From an uncultured Chloroflexota bacterium (GTDB taxonomy: Bacteria; Chloroflexota; Dehalococcoidia; UBA3495): 6,518 bases of DNA. Position 1 is the first letter of the stretch; each line of letters opens with the position of its first letter. The notes under the pieces were generated by a model. It was not told where the DNA came from. It made no database searches and worked only from the letters and a program-made list of their open reading frames with translations. The position numbers and the translations under genes are program-made. Where the stretch lies: the NCBI GenBank assembly GCA_913020235.1, contig CAJWBT010000137.1:1-6518 (forward strand). The letters run 5' to 3'. Positions 1-4,762 of this stretch are shown piece by piece.

Positions 1-1
1 C

Positions 2-244
2 ATCGACGTGCAGGAGCCCCGGGTCATCGCGGATTTCGTGCCTACAGTGGTGAGAAATGAGGCGGATACCGTGTTTCTGCCGGGGACTGCCTGGCGGGCC
101 CTGGAGGCGGTGGAAGAGTTGGAGCAAAAGCTGGGAAAGAGGGTGATCACGGTGAACCAGGCCACTATCTGGATGGCGCTGCGAAGGGTGGGGTGGACCA
201 GCCCGGTTCAAGGATACGGCGAGCTGTTGAGGAACCTTGCATGA
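2..244 (+). CDS. Maleate isomerase/Asp-Glu racemase-like protein, C-terminal part (5' end outside window)
   Basis: The reading frame is open from the first base, so the gene starts upstream; the GTG at 8 is an internal codon, not a credible start. About 80 residues remain. They match the C-terminal part of the maleate cis-trans isomerase/arylmalonate decarboxylase branch of the Asp/Glu racemase superfamily. Recognisable pieces are VEELEQKLGKRVITVNQATI, then WMALRRVGW and a final GYGELLR. Members of this family are cytosolic, cofactor-free enzymes that isomerise, racemise or decarboxylate small dicarboxylic acids with one or two catalytic cysteines. Where the second cysteine normally lies (a 'CT.wR' pattern) this protein reads FLPGTAWRA, with glycine encoded at 83-85. 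Canonical two-cysteine chemistry is therefore unlikely, and the substrate cannot be named. It converges with the lactonase gene across 143 bases. Family assignment is fairly secure, exact function is not. Confidence 0.75.
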   Translation: MDVQEPRVIADFVPTVVRNEADTVFLPGTAWRALEAVEELEQKLGKRVITVNQATIWMALRRVGWTSPVQGYGELLRNLA

Positions 245-387
245 GCACAAAGGTTGGGAAGCCGGATACCCCCGGATTTGAGGGCCGGCGCCAACGGTAA
301 TGGTCTGCTGAAGGGCCATGGTCAAGCGACCTTGGCGCGTGCGCGGGGTGCATTGCGTTCTGAGCTAGACGTACAAGAGACCGCCGG
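245..387. other. Convergent intergenic gap with two imperfect hairpins, possible weak terminators
   Basis: This gap separates the ends of two convergent genes. GCCGG at 261-265 can pair with CCGGC at 285-289, with an inner CCC/GGG pairing. CCATGGTC at 316-323 pairs with GACCTTGG at 328-335 around an AAGC loop, with one mismatch. Neither stem is followed by a T-run on either strand, so they are not textbook intrinsic terminators. Their position between converging genes is the only other support. No open frame here looks coding. Confidence 0.3.
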
Positions 388-1407
388 CTACGCCCTCCCA
401 GTGAACAGCACCCACATGGGCCTCTTGCCGACGCTATAGGTCTCCAGGGGCACGAGTTCGCCGGTGTCGCCGTTGACTCGGTATGAGGTCAGGCGGCCCG
501 TCTCCAGGCCCGCGGCGAACATGAAGCTGCCGCTGGGGTCCAGGCTGAGCGCCCGCGGCACCGGGTCCGCCGAGACATGGCCAACCGGCGTCAGCTTGCC
601 GTCGGAAGCGTCGATGGTGAAACAAGCGATGCTATTGTGACCGCGATTGGGAGCGTACAGGAACCTGCCCGAAGGCGAGATTTGAATCTGGGCGCACGAG
701 TTCTTACCTTCGAAATCGCCGGGCAGGGTCGTAACGGTCTGATAGGGCGTCAGGGTTCCTGCCGACGGGTCGAGATTATAGGCTGTTACGCTGCAGCCCT
801 GCTCGTTCGTGCAGTAGACAACGTCGCGGCTTGGGTGAAAACAAAAGTGCCGGGGACCCAAATCTCCCCCCGGGGAGACGCTGGGGGTCGCGTTGCGAGT
901 GAGCTGCCCGGTACTCTCGTCGAACGTGAACTGAAAAATCTCGCTGGGACCCTTGATGGCAATGTGGGGTACGAAGGCGAAACGGTTCGACGGGTCGGTC
1001 TGGATGCAATGGGCCCCCCGGGCCGTGTCGAGGGATAGGGCTGGTGGCGCGGTCGCCGCACCGTCGTCGCCGATGGCATGGACCGTTACCCTTGCGCCTT
1101 CATAGTAGGCCGCAAGCACGAACTTACCCTTTCGGTCCACGCCAAGGTAGCACGGATCGGTGGCGAGAGGGATCGTCCTGATGAGCGCGAGCCCTCCGGT
1201 TTCCCGGTCTATCCGGAAGCTTGACAGCTGGCGGCTGCCCCTTCGCCCCACGTAGAGGAAGTTTTGCTCCGGGTCTGTCGCCATTGGCGCCGGTCCGCCC
1301 TTGACTGACACTTCAGCCTGGGGCTCCAGCTTGCCGGTCGCGGCGTCCATGGTGAAAATCGAGACCCTATCTTCCTCTTGTTGGGAAACGTACATTCGAA
1401 AGGGCAT
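388..1407 (-). CDS. Lactonase family protein, seven-bladed beta-propeller (6-phosphogluconolactonase-like)
   Basis: This 339-residue protein fits the lactonase family (PF10282), which includes E. coli Pgl (about 330 residues) and fungal 3-carboxy-cis,cis-muconate lactonizing enzyme. The propeller appears as repeated strands of the type 'S.F.ID..TG.L' (around residues 17-28, 64-75, 160-170, 207-220, 262-273, 308-319), each followed by 'DP.....YV/FA'. GAHCIQTDPSNRF (131-143), LGPRHFCFHP (183-192), CTNEQGCSV (199-207) and APNRGHNSI (252-260) supply His133, Arg186, Glu202 and Arg255. By pattern these match the active-site His/Arg/Glu/Arg of the muconate enzyme. There is no signal peptide, so it is probably cytosolic. 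The start is fixed by a GGGAGG ribosome binding site at 1415-1420, seven bases from the ATG. It likely hydrolyses or forms a sugar- or organic-acid lactone. Calling it true 6-phosphogluconolactonase would be over-reading, since many paralogues act on other lactones. The hydroxyacid dehydrogenase gene diverges from it. Confidence 0.88.
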   Translation of the reverse strand: MPFRMYVSQQEEDRVSIFTMDAATGKLEPQAEVSVKGGPAPMATDPEQNFLYVGRRGSRQLSSFRIDRETGGLALIRTIPLATDPCYLGVDRKGKFVLAAYYEGARVTVHAIGDDGAATAPPALSLDTARGAHCIQTDPSNRFAFVPHIAIKGPSEIFQFTFDESTGQLTRNATPSVSPGGDLGPRHFCFHPSRDVVYCTNEQGCSVTAYNLDPSAGTLTPYQTVTTLPGDFEGKNSCAQIQISPSGRFLYAPNRGHNSIACFTIDASDGKLTPVGHVSADPVPRALSLDPSGSFMFAAGLETGRLTSYRVNGDTGELVPLETYSVGKRPMWVLFTGRA

Positions 1408-1463
1408 TTATCAACCTCCCTCGATGGTCTTCGATGCGCCAACTCTTTGCCGGTTAAGCTGCA

Positions 1464-1488
1464 GGAACGCCCACGCGGGCCGCGTTCC
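1464..1488 (-). promoter_or_regulatory. Hairpin at the 5' end of the lactonase leader
   Basis: GGAACGC at 1464-1470 is the exact complement of GCGTTCC at 1482-1488, with an 11-base GC-rich loop. With a transcription start near 1491, the hairpin would form within the first few bases of the lactonase messenger. A 5'-terminal stem of this kind can stabilise a messenger. As DNA, the same inverted repeat just downstream of the promoter could be an operator. The sequence does not decide between these. Confidence 0.35.
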
Positions 1489-1497
1489 GATGTTCGC

Positions 1498-1526
1498 AGC
1501 CTACTCACCCGCAATTCTTCTGTCAA
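1498..1526 (-). promoter_or_regulatory. Sigma70-type promoter for the lactonase gene
   Basis: Read on the minus strand, a perfect -35 hexamer TTGACA (1521-1526) is followed after exactly 17 bases by TAGGCT (1498-1503), which matches the TATAAT consensus at three of six positions, including the first two and the last. This places the transcription start near 1491 and gives a leader of about 84 bases before the lactonase ATG. It is the best promoter-like sequence in the window. Confidence 0.6.
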
Positions 1527-1826
1527 CCCGCCGAGGGTACCCCGCCGCAGGCTATGGCCGTATTGGGGATGGCCGGCATCCGGCGGAGCGTCTTTGGCTG
1601 TCTTTCACTCCCCGTCCAAGCGAATACCCGCGGTACGGGAACACCCCTTGCGGGACCGGCACAACAAGTGGTACAAAGACCGGGGTAGGCCTCGTCCTGG
1701 TAGCCTGCCGGCGTCTTGGCGCGCAGGTTGGCCTCCGGGTTCTTGGCTCCCAGCCTTCCGCTAAAGGGCAGGAAGCGGCCCCGGCGCTGCCTCCGGCGGG
1801 CAGACCCGCGAGGGTGAATTCGATAC

Positions 1827-1831
1827 AGGAG
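1827..1831 (+). promoter_or_regulatory. Ribosome binding site that fixes the dehydrogenase start
   Basis: AGGAG lies nine bases before the ATG at 1841. The frame stays open far upstream (to about 1301), which would tempt a start inside the antisense of the lactonase gene. This site, and the fact that family homology begins just after 1841, favour the shorter protein. Confidence 0.7.
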
Positions 1832-1840
1832 TGTTCGGAC

Positions 1841-2812
1841 ATGAATGCCAAGGAGCGCGTGAAGTTCGTCGTGCCCGGCGATATGCCCATCCAGATCCAA
1901 GGATCGCCACACCTAGAGCGGCTGAAGCCGTATGGAGACGTGACCCTGTACACCGATCGTCCGGCAACATCGAAGGAGAAACTGGACAGAGTCAAGGATG
2001 CCGACATCATCCTGAACACCCGGGGAGCGGTCGCCTGGCCGGGCGAGGACCTCAGTGCCCTGCCCAAGCTTCGCATGATAACCACCTGTGGCGTCGGCAC
2101 CAACAACTACGATTTGGAAGCGGCGTCGCGGCTGGGCATCGTCATCAGCAACCAGCCGAGGGCAACGTCAAAGTTCGTGGCGGAGCATATAGTCGGCCTG
2201 ATGATGGCCGTGTCCAAGCGGTCTGCCTTCCAGACCTCGGAACTCAAGGCAGGCCGGTGGACCAGGCTGGACAACATCTTCCTGCAGGGCAAGACGCTGG
2301 GCGTCATCGGCACCGGCAACATCGGGGCCGAGGTCGCGCGCCTGGGCAGTGCGATCGGGATGCAGGTCATTGCCTGGACCTACAATCCGTCCCCGGAGCG
2401 CGCCGCCCAGATGGGTGTCCGCTTTGTGGAGCTGGACGACCTGATACGCCAGTCCGACGTGATCAGCCTGAACGTCCGGCTCAGCGACGAGAGCAACAAG
2501 ATGATCGGAGAGAGGGAACTGGCCATGATGAAGCCGGGCTCTCTGCTGGTCAACGGTGGCCGGGGCGGGTTGGTGGATACCGCGGCCCTGGTCAACGCCC
2601 TGAACTCGGGGCACCTGGGCGGCGCGGCCATCGACACGTTCGATCAGGAGCCGATCCCAGCGGACCATCCCCTCCTCTCCTGCGAGCAGGTGGTCCTCAC
2701 TCCCCACATCGCGGACCAGACGCCCGAGGGGGTAGAGGCCCTCAACGAGGGTGCGGTGGACAACGTCATCGCCTTCCTGGAGGGCCGGCCTCAGAACGTC
2801 GTCACCGGGTAG
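1841..2812 (+). CDS. D-2-hydroxyacid dehydrogenase (phosphoglycerate dehydrogenase-like)
   Basis: This 323-residue cytosolic protein has the usual length and two-domain plan of NAD(P)-dependent D-2-hydroxyacid dehydrogenases. The substrate-binding lobe runs to about residue 105 and again from about 290, and contains CGVGTNNYDL (83-92). The nucleotide-binding lobe contains GVIGTGNIG (154-162), the GxGxxG turn of a Rossmann fold. The catalytic triad is visible: Arg241 in NGGRGGLVD, Glu270 in FDQEP and His289 in TPHIA. It should interconvert a 2-oxoacid and a D-2-hydroxyacid. SerA, glyoxylate/hydroxypyruvate reductase and related activities cannot be told apart here, and no C-terminal ACT domain follows, unlike many SerA enzymes. 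At the end of the second Rossmann strand, where NAD-specific members usually carry Asp, the sequence is VIAWTYN, with Thr180. Coenzyme preference is therefore open. The ATG at 1841 is chosen from its ribosome binding site. It diverges from the lactonase gene, which hints at shared organic-acid catabolism. Confidence 0.92.
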   Translation: MNAKERVKFVVPGDMPIQIQGSPHLERLKPYGDVTLYTDRPATSKEKLDRVKDADIILNTRGAVAWPGEDLSALPKLRMITTCGVGTNNYDLEAASRLGIVISNQPRATSKFVAEHIVGLMMAVSKRSAFQTSELKAGRWTRLDNIFLQGKTLGVIGTGNIGAEVARLGSAIGMQVIAWTYNPSPERAAQMGVRFVELDDLIRQSDVISLNVRLSDESNKMIGERELAMMKPGSLLVNGGRGGLVDTAALVNALNSGHLGGAAIDTFDQEPIPADHPLLSCEQVVLTPHIADQTPEGVEALNEGAVDNVIAFLEGRPQNVVTG

Positions 2813-2851
2813 GGCCTGGCAGCGATCGAATGTAAATCTTAGACAGGTCGT

Positions 2852-2907
2852 CCGGGGTCTCTGGGCCGGAGTCTCAGCGCCGGAGTCTCAGCGCCGGAGT
2901 CTCAGCG
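2852..2907. repeat. 14-bp tandem repeat, three exact units plus one degenerate
   Basis: The unit CCGGAGTCTCAGCG occurs three times in a row without a mismatch at 2866-2879, 2880-2893 and 2894-2907. An earlier degenerate copy at 2852-2865 agrees at 11 of 14 positions. Each unit contains the small palindrome GAGTCTC. An 11-bp direct repeat, CAGCGATCGAA, lies at 2820-2830 and again at 2903-2913, bracketing the array and overlapping its last unit. The array lies between two convergent gene ends and outside any coding sequence. It looks like a young minisatellite made by replication slippage. Confidence 0.9.
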
Positions 2908-2918
2908 ATCGAACCGGC

Positions 2919-3359
2919 TTAACGGTCCGGAGAGCGGATGACGCCAATGAGGCCCAAGGTGGTGGACGCGGCTATAGCTCCGATGGCCGCGCCCAGGTGG
3001 ATCCAGTTGTCTACGGTGTAGGACCTTCCCAGGTAGGTGGGGTCAACACTCTGCCCGTAGACGTAGCCCAGGTAGGCGCCGGAGATTCCGCCGGTCAACA
3101 CCAGCAGCACCGAGCCGATTATCAACGCCCGGCGGATGCCCAGGTTCAGCCAGGCAAGGTAGGCGCCGACACCGGCGCCCAGGCCGATTCCCATCAGATA
3201 GATAATTCGGTGGATTGACAGGGGCCAGGGGTAGTCGGCCATTGCGTTGAAGATCACCGCGAGCCACCCGCCCAGAATGCCCAGGAACAGTCCGAGAATG
3301 AAGCCGGCCACGGACCGGCCCAGCGGAACAGCAACGGTATAGACTCCGCCGTCAATCAT
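2919..3359 (-). CDS. Small four-helix integral membrane protein, function unknown
   Basis: I do not recognise a family. The 146-residue protein has four clear hydrophobic spans at about residues 16-38, 52-71, 78-101 and 119-141. They are rich in Gly, Ala, Leu and Ile, with small-residue packing patterns such as GLFLGILGG (23-31) and GIGLGAGVGAY (57-67). The loops are short; the longest polar one (about 102-118) contains YGQSVDPTYLGRSYTVDNW. The C-terminus ends RSPDR. The even number of helices puts both termini on the same side, and Arg76-Arg77 between helices 2 and 3 suggests that loop, and so probably not the termini, is cytoplasmic. An in-frame TGA lies seven codons before the ATG, so this is the only plausible ATG start. 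Its nearest GAGGAG (3374-3379) is 14 bases away, longer than ideal, so translation may be weak. No enzyme or transporter signature is visible. The clean hydrophobic pattern argues that it is real. Confidence 0.75.
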   Translation of the reverse strand: MIDGGVYTVAVPLGRSVAGFILGLFLGILGGWLAVIFNAMADYPWPLSIHRIIYLMGIGLGAGVGAYLAWLNLGIRRALIIGSVLLVLTGGISGAYLGYVYGQSVDPTYLGRSYTVDNWIHLGAAIGAIAASTTLGLIGVIRSPDR

Positions 3360-3446
3360 TCGAGTCTTGTCTGCTCCTCAGGGATAGCGGGTGATGGTTG
3401 CCTGACCCCGGCGTCATCAGTACGCGACACCCCCTCGCGCCGGGGC

Positions 3447-3634
3447 CTATGGGCCCCAGGATGGTGAAGTGCCGTCGGCGCTCATCACGTATATCTCCCA
3501 GTTGCCGCCCCTGGCGGCAGCGAAGGCGATCCCGGCACCGTCGGGCGACCAGGAAAGGAAGGCTGCGCATCCATCGCCGGGTCGAATGTCAGCCTGCCCT
3601 GGGCCTCGGTCACTTCAACGCCCGCCAGCCGGGA
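3447..3634 (-). pseudogene. Remnant of a PD40/TolB-type WD40-like beta-propeller gene
   Basis: On the minus strand, one frame from 3634 reads a fragment ending GRLTFDPAMDAQPSF. Another frame then continues from about 3554 with SWSPDGAGIAFAAARGGNWE and on to IYVMSADGT, and stops at TAG 3447-3449. Together these form one nearly complete repeat of the WD40-like PD40 family (PF07676), whose typical wording is 'P.WSPDG..IAF.S.R.GNWEIYVM.ADGT'. Such repeats occur in TolB and in many secreted or periplasmic propeller proteins, always in several copies. Here only one remains. It is split by a frameshift near 3551-3557, in CCTTCCTTTCC, and flanked by stops (TAA at 3635-3637 upstream, TAG downstream). 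This is a decayed gene fragment, not a functional protein. The original function cannot be recovered. Confidence 0.75.
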
Positions 3635-3686
3635 TTACCGACCTTTGAGTAGACAGCTAAACTTGAGCGAAAGCTTGGTTGGGGCC

Positions 3687-3763
3687 AAATCCCCCTTAGT
3701 AACTATCCCAAAACCTTGACCATATCTTGTCCCCCTTTCGTAAAGGGGGATACAGGGGGATTT
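3687..3763. repeat. Palindromic MITE/REP-like element
   Basis: The element is bounded by perfect 9-bp inverted ends, AAATCCCCC at 3687-3695 and GGGGGATTT at 3755-3763. Inside lies a strong hairpin: TCCCCCTTT (3730-3738) pairs fully with AAAGGGGGA (3742-3750) around a three-base loop. It is more AT-rich than the surroundings outside the C/G runs. Its minus-strand translation gives NPPVSPFTKGG, a phrase I associate with spurious proteins read from scattered palindromic repeats in many bacterial genomes. It encodes no transposase, so if it moves it depends on one in trans. It separates two decayed genes. A terminator role is less likely, since no T-run follows the stem on either strand. Confidence 0.65.
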
Positions 3764-3796
3764 ACTCCAGCAACTTGTTCAAGGTTCGGTAGGGGC

Positions 3797-3805
3797 ATTA
3801 TACCA
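3797..3805 (-). promoter_or_regulatory. Possible extended -10 promoter element
   Basis: On the minus strand the sequence TGGTATAAT combines a perfect TATAAT (3797-3802) with the upstream TG of an extended -10 element. No good -35 hexamer lies 16-18 bases upstream. It points leftward through the palindromic element toward the PD40 remnant, and might be the fossil promoter of that gene or a new promoter for the membrane protein gene. It may also be chance. Confidence 0.3.
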
Positions 3806-3845
3806 ACCGCGCCGCCAACCGGGGCGCCGTTGGCTCCGGGCGGCG

Positions 3846-4178
3846 TCAACTCCGCACCAGCCTCCCAGCGGCGGCGAACGCCCCAACCCGGACCAGAAGA
3901 AACCACACGCCGGGCAGGAGAAGCCCCAGCGCGATGCGAAGAAAGCCGGCGCTGATTACAGCCCTACGGTTGCCCACGAGAAGATCGCAGAGAAAGCCGA
4001 TGGGTACGCGCGCCACTAATAGAGCAAGGCCGTAGAACCCGACAATCAGCCCGAGAGTTCACTCCCGGAGGCCGCGTGAGCTAACGAAGACCGGCCATAC
4101 CGCCCCGGTGAGATAGATGATGAAGAACAAGAGGAACGCGCAAAATACCAGCATCCACGGCGAAAGACGCTCGCGCAC
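3846..4178 (-). pseudogene. Remnant of an MFS transporter, N-terminal third, with in-frame TGA
   Basis: A frame beginning with GTG (4176-4178), preceded by a good GGGAGGGG ribosome binding site, reads VRERLSPWMLVFCAFLLFFI as a first membrane helix. It continues to VSSRGLRE, meets TGA at 4059-4061 (codon 40), and carries on as TLGLIVGFYGLALLVARVPI. Then comes GFLCDLLVGNRRAVISAGF and a third hydrophobic stretch, ending at TGA 3846-3848. The order of helix 1, 'GL.E.TIGLIVG.YGLA', then 'R.P.G...D..G.RRA', is the classic start of a major facilitator superfamily permease. About 110 codons remain of a family that usually has about 400 with twelve helices, and no further helices are recognisable before the palindromic element. 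It lies 23 bases after the ridA-like gene on the same strand, so it was probably its operon partner. The substrate is unknown. Confidence 0.75.
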
Positions 4179-4189
4179 TTGCCCCTCCC

Positions 4190-4209
4190 GGGGGACCGTA
4201 TCTACCCCC
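4190..4209 (-). other. GC hairpin over the ridA-like stop codon
   Basis: On the minus strand a run of G (4205-4209) can pair with a run of C (4190-4194) across a ten-base loop that contains part of the ridA-like stop codon (TAG, 4202-4204). The distal arm abuts the ribosome binding site of the MFS remnant. It could have tuned translation of that gene or act as a weak terminator, but no T-run follows. Confidence 0.3.
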
Positions 4210-4597
4210 CGCCGGGCACGTGCACGATAGCTTCCACCTCCACCAGCAGCTCGGGCCGGACCAGGGCGGTCACGAAGACGGTGGTGCTGGCCGGAGGGTC
4301 GCTCGGGAAGGTCTCTGACCGTACCTTGCTGTAGGCGCCGTAGTCGGCCCCGTTGGTGAGAAAGCAGGTGATCTTGACCACGTCCTGCATGGTGGCCCCG
4401 GCGGCCTCCACGATGGCCCGGATATTGGCCATGACCTGCCGAGACTGGCCCTCGCAGTCGCCGGCGCCCACCAGCTTGCCGCTACCGTCCAGGGCCACGC
4501 TGCCGGAAACGAAGAGGAAATTCCCAACCTGGATACCGGGCGAGAGGGCCGGGTTCGGGGCAACTCCAGGGGGTATGACCGGTGTTCTATTGGGCAT
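4202..4597 (-). CDS. RidA (YjgF/YER057c/UK114) family protein lacking the catalytic arginine
   Basis: This 131-residue protein has the normal length and fold markers of the RidA superfamily: LSPGIQVGNFLFVSGSVALD (18-37), QVMANIRAIVEAAGATMQDV (54-73) and VKITCFLTN (74-82). Classical RidA is a cytosolic trimer that hydrolyses reactive 2-aminoacrylate and other enamine/imine intermediates to 2-oxoacids. It uses an Arg in a 'PAR.T' motif late in the protein. Here that motif reads PPASTTV (101-107), with Ser104 in place of Arg, while the following VEVEAIV (119-125) is conserved. Subfamilies without this Arg (Rid4-7) are reported to lack the deaminase activity, so the function is unknown. The ATG at 4597 is chosen because GGGAGGT lies just upstream; the in-frame ATGs further upstream (to 4645) have no such site and would add residues unlike the family. 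It follows rel on the same strand by 151 bases and precedes the MFS remnant. Confidence 0.9.
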   Translation of the reverse strand: MPNRTPVIPPGVAPNPALSPGIQVGNFLFVSGSVALDGSGKLVGAGDCEGQSRQVMANIRAIVEAAGATMQDVVKITCFLTNGADYGAYSKVRSETFPSDPPASTTVFVTALVRPELLVEVEAIVHVPGGG

Positions 4598-4604
4598 TGG
4601 GCTT

Positions 4605-4611
4605 ACCTCCC
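4605..4611 (-). promoter_or_regulatory. Ribosome binding site that fixes the ridA-like start
   Basis: GGGAGGT on the minus strand, with its GGAGG core at 4606-4610, stands eight bases before the ATG at 4595-4597. It selects this start over the longer in-frame alternatives reaching 4645. Confidence 0.75.
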
Positions 4612-4741
4612 GAATAGCGTTCTTGGTCTGATCCATTTCGAGCAACGGAAACGCTGCCTTCGCCTTGATGTTGACGGCGGATGAGGGCGCATGGCATCGG
4701 ACGGTGGAGGCACGGGTTGCGGCGGTAAGGGACGGCCCCTA

Positions 4742-4762
4742 CTGCCCGTCAGTTGTGGGCAG
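4742..4762 (-). other. Inverted repeat spanning the rel stop codon
   Basis: CTGCCC (4742-4747) and GGGCAG (4757-4762) form a six-base-pair stem around the TGA stop of rel (4749-4751). There is no following T-run, so this is at best a weak terminator or messenger-end stabiliser. The rest of the gap to the ridA-like gene (4598-4741) shows no convincing promoter, which favours readthrough. Confidence 0.3.

Larger units (their letters stand above)
1408..1840. other. Divergent intergenic region between lactonase and dehydrogenase genes
   Basis: These 433 bases carry the lactonase promoter and leader on the minus strand. For the plus strand the best candidate promoter is weak: TTGCGG (1648-1653), an 18-base spacer and TACAAA (1672-1677). 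A short stem, CTGCC (1787-1791) with GGCAG (1799-1803), precedes the dehydrogenase ribosome binding site. Around 1627-1654, CCCGC can pair either locally with CGGG (1636-1639) or with GCGGG (1650-1654). Several frames stay open, as expected of GC-rich DNA, but none shows a recognisable protein or a convincing ribosome binding site. I see no tRNA or known riboswitch core. The length is more than a simple pair of promoters needs. Confidence 0.4.

Noticed and set aside
577..1038. Plus-strand open frame of 153 codons within the lactonase region
   Set aside because: It is antisense to a well-supported lactonase gene and has no recognisable motif.
1600..1660. T-box-like core on the minus strand (TACCGCGGG near a GGGGTG)
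   Set aside because: Extra bases interrupt the conserved T-box core, no specifier stem or terminator pairing is visible, and it lies upstream of the lactonase promoter rather than in its leader.
1301..1840. In-frame upstream extension of the dehydrogenase to a 503-residue protein
   Set aside because: The extension begins inside the antisense of the lactonase gene, resembles no protein, and the family homology and a ribosome binding site place the start at 1841.
1831..2835. Plus-strand open frame of 334 codons overlapping the dehydrogenase
   Set aside because: It is a shifted frame of the dehydrogenase gene, with low-complexity Gly/Arg/Pro-rich content and no family features.
2852..2907. CRISPR-like array
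   Set aside because: The 14-bp units are directly adjacent with no spacers.
3398..3652. Plus-strand open frame of 84 codons, Arg-rich
   Set aside because: It is antisense to the PD40 remnant and looks like random GC-rich translation.
3703..3906. Minus-strand open frame of 67 codons containing NPPVSPFTKGG
   Set aside because: It is a translation of the palindromic element and its flank, a known kind of spurious call.
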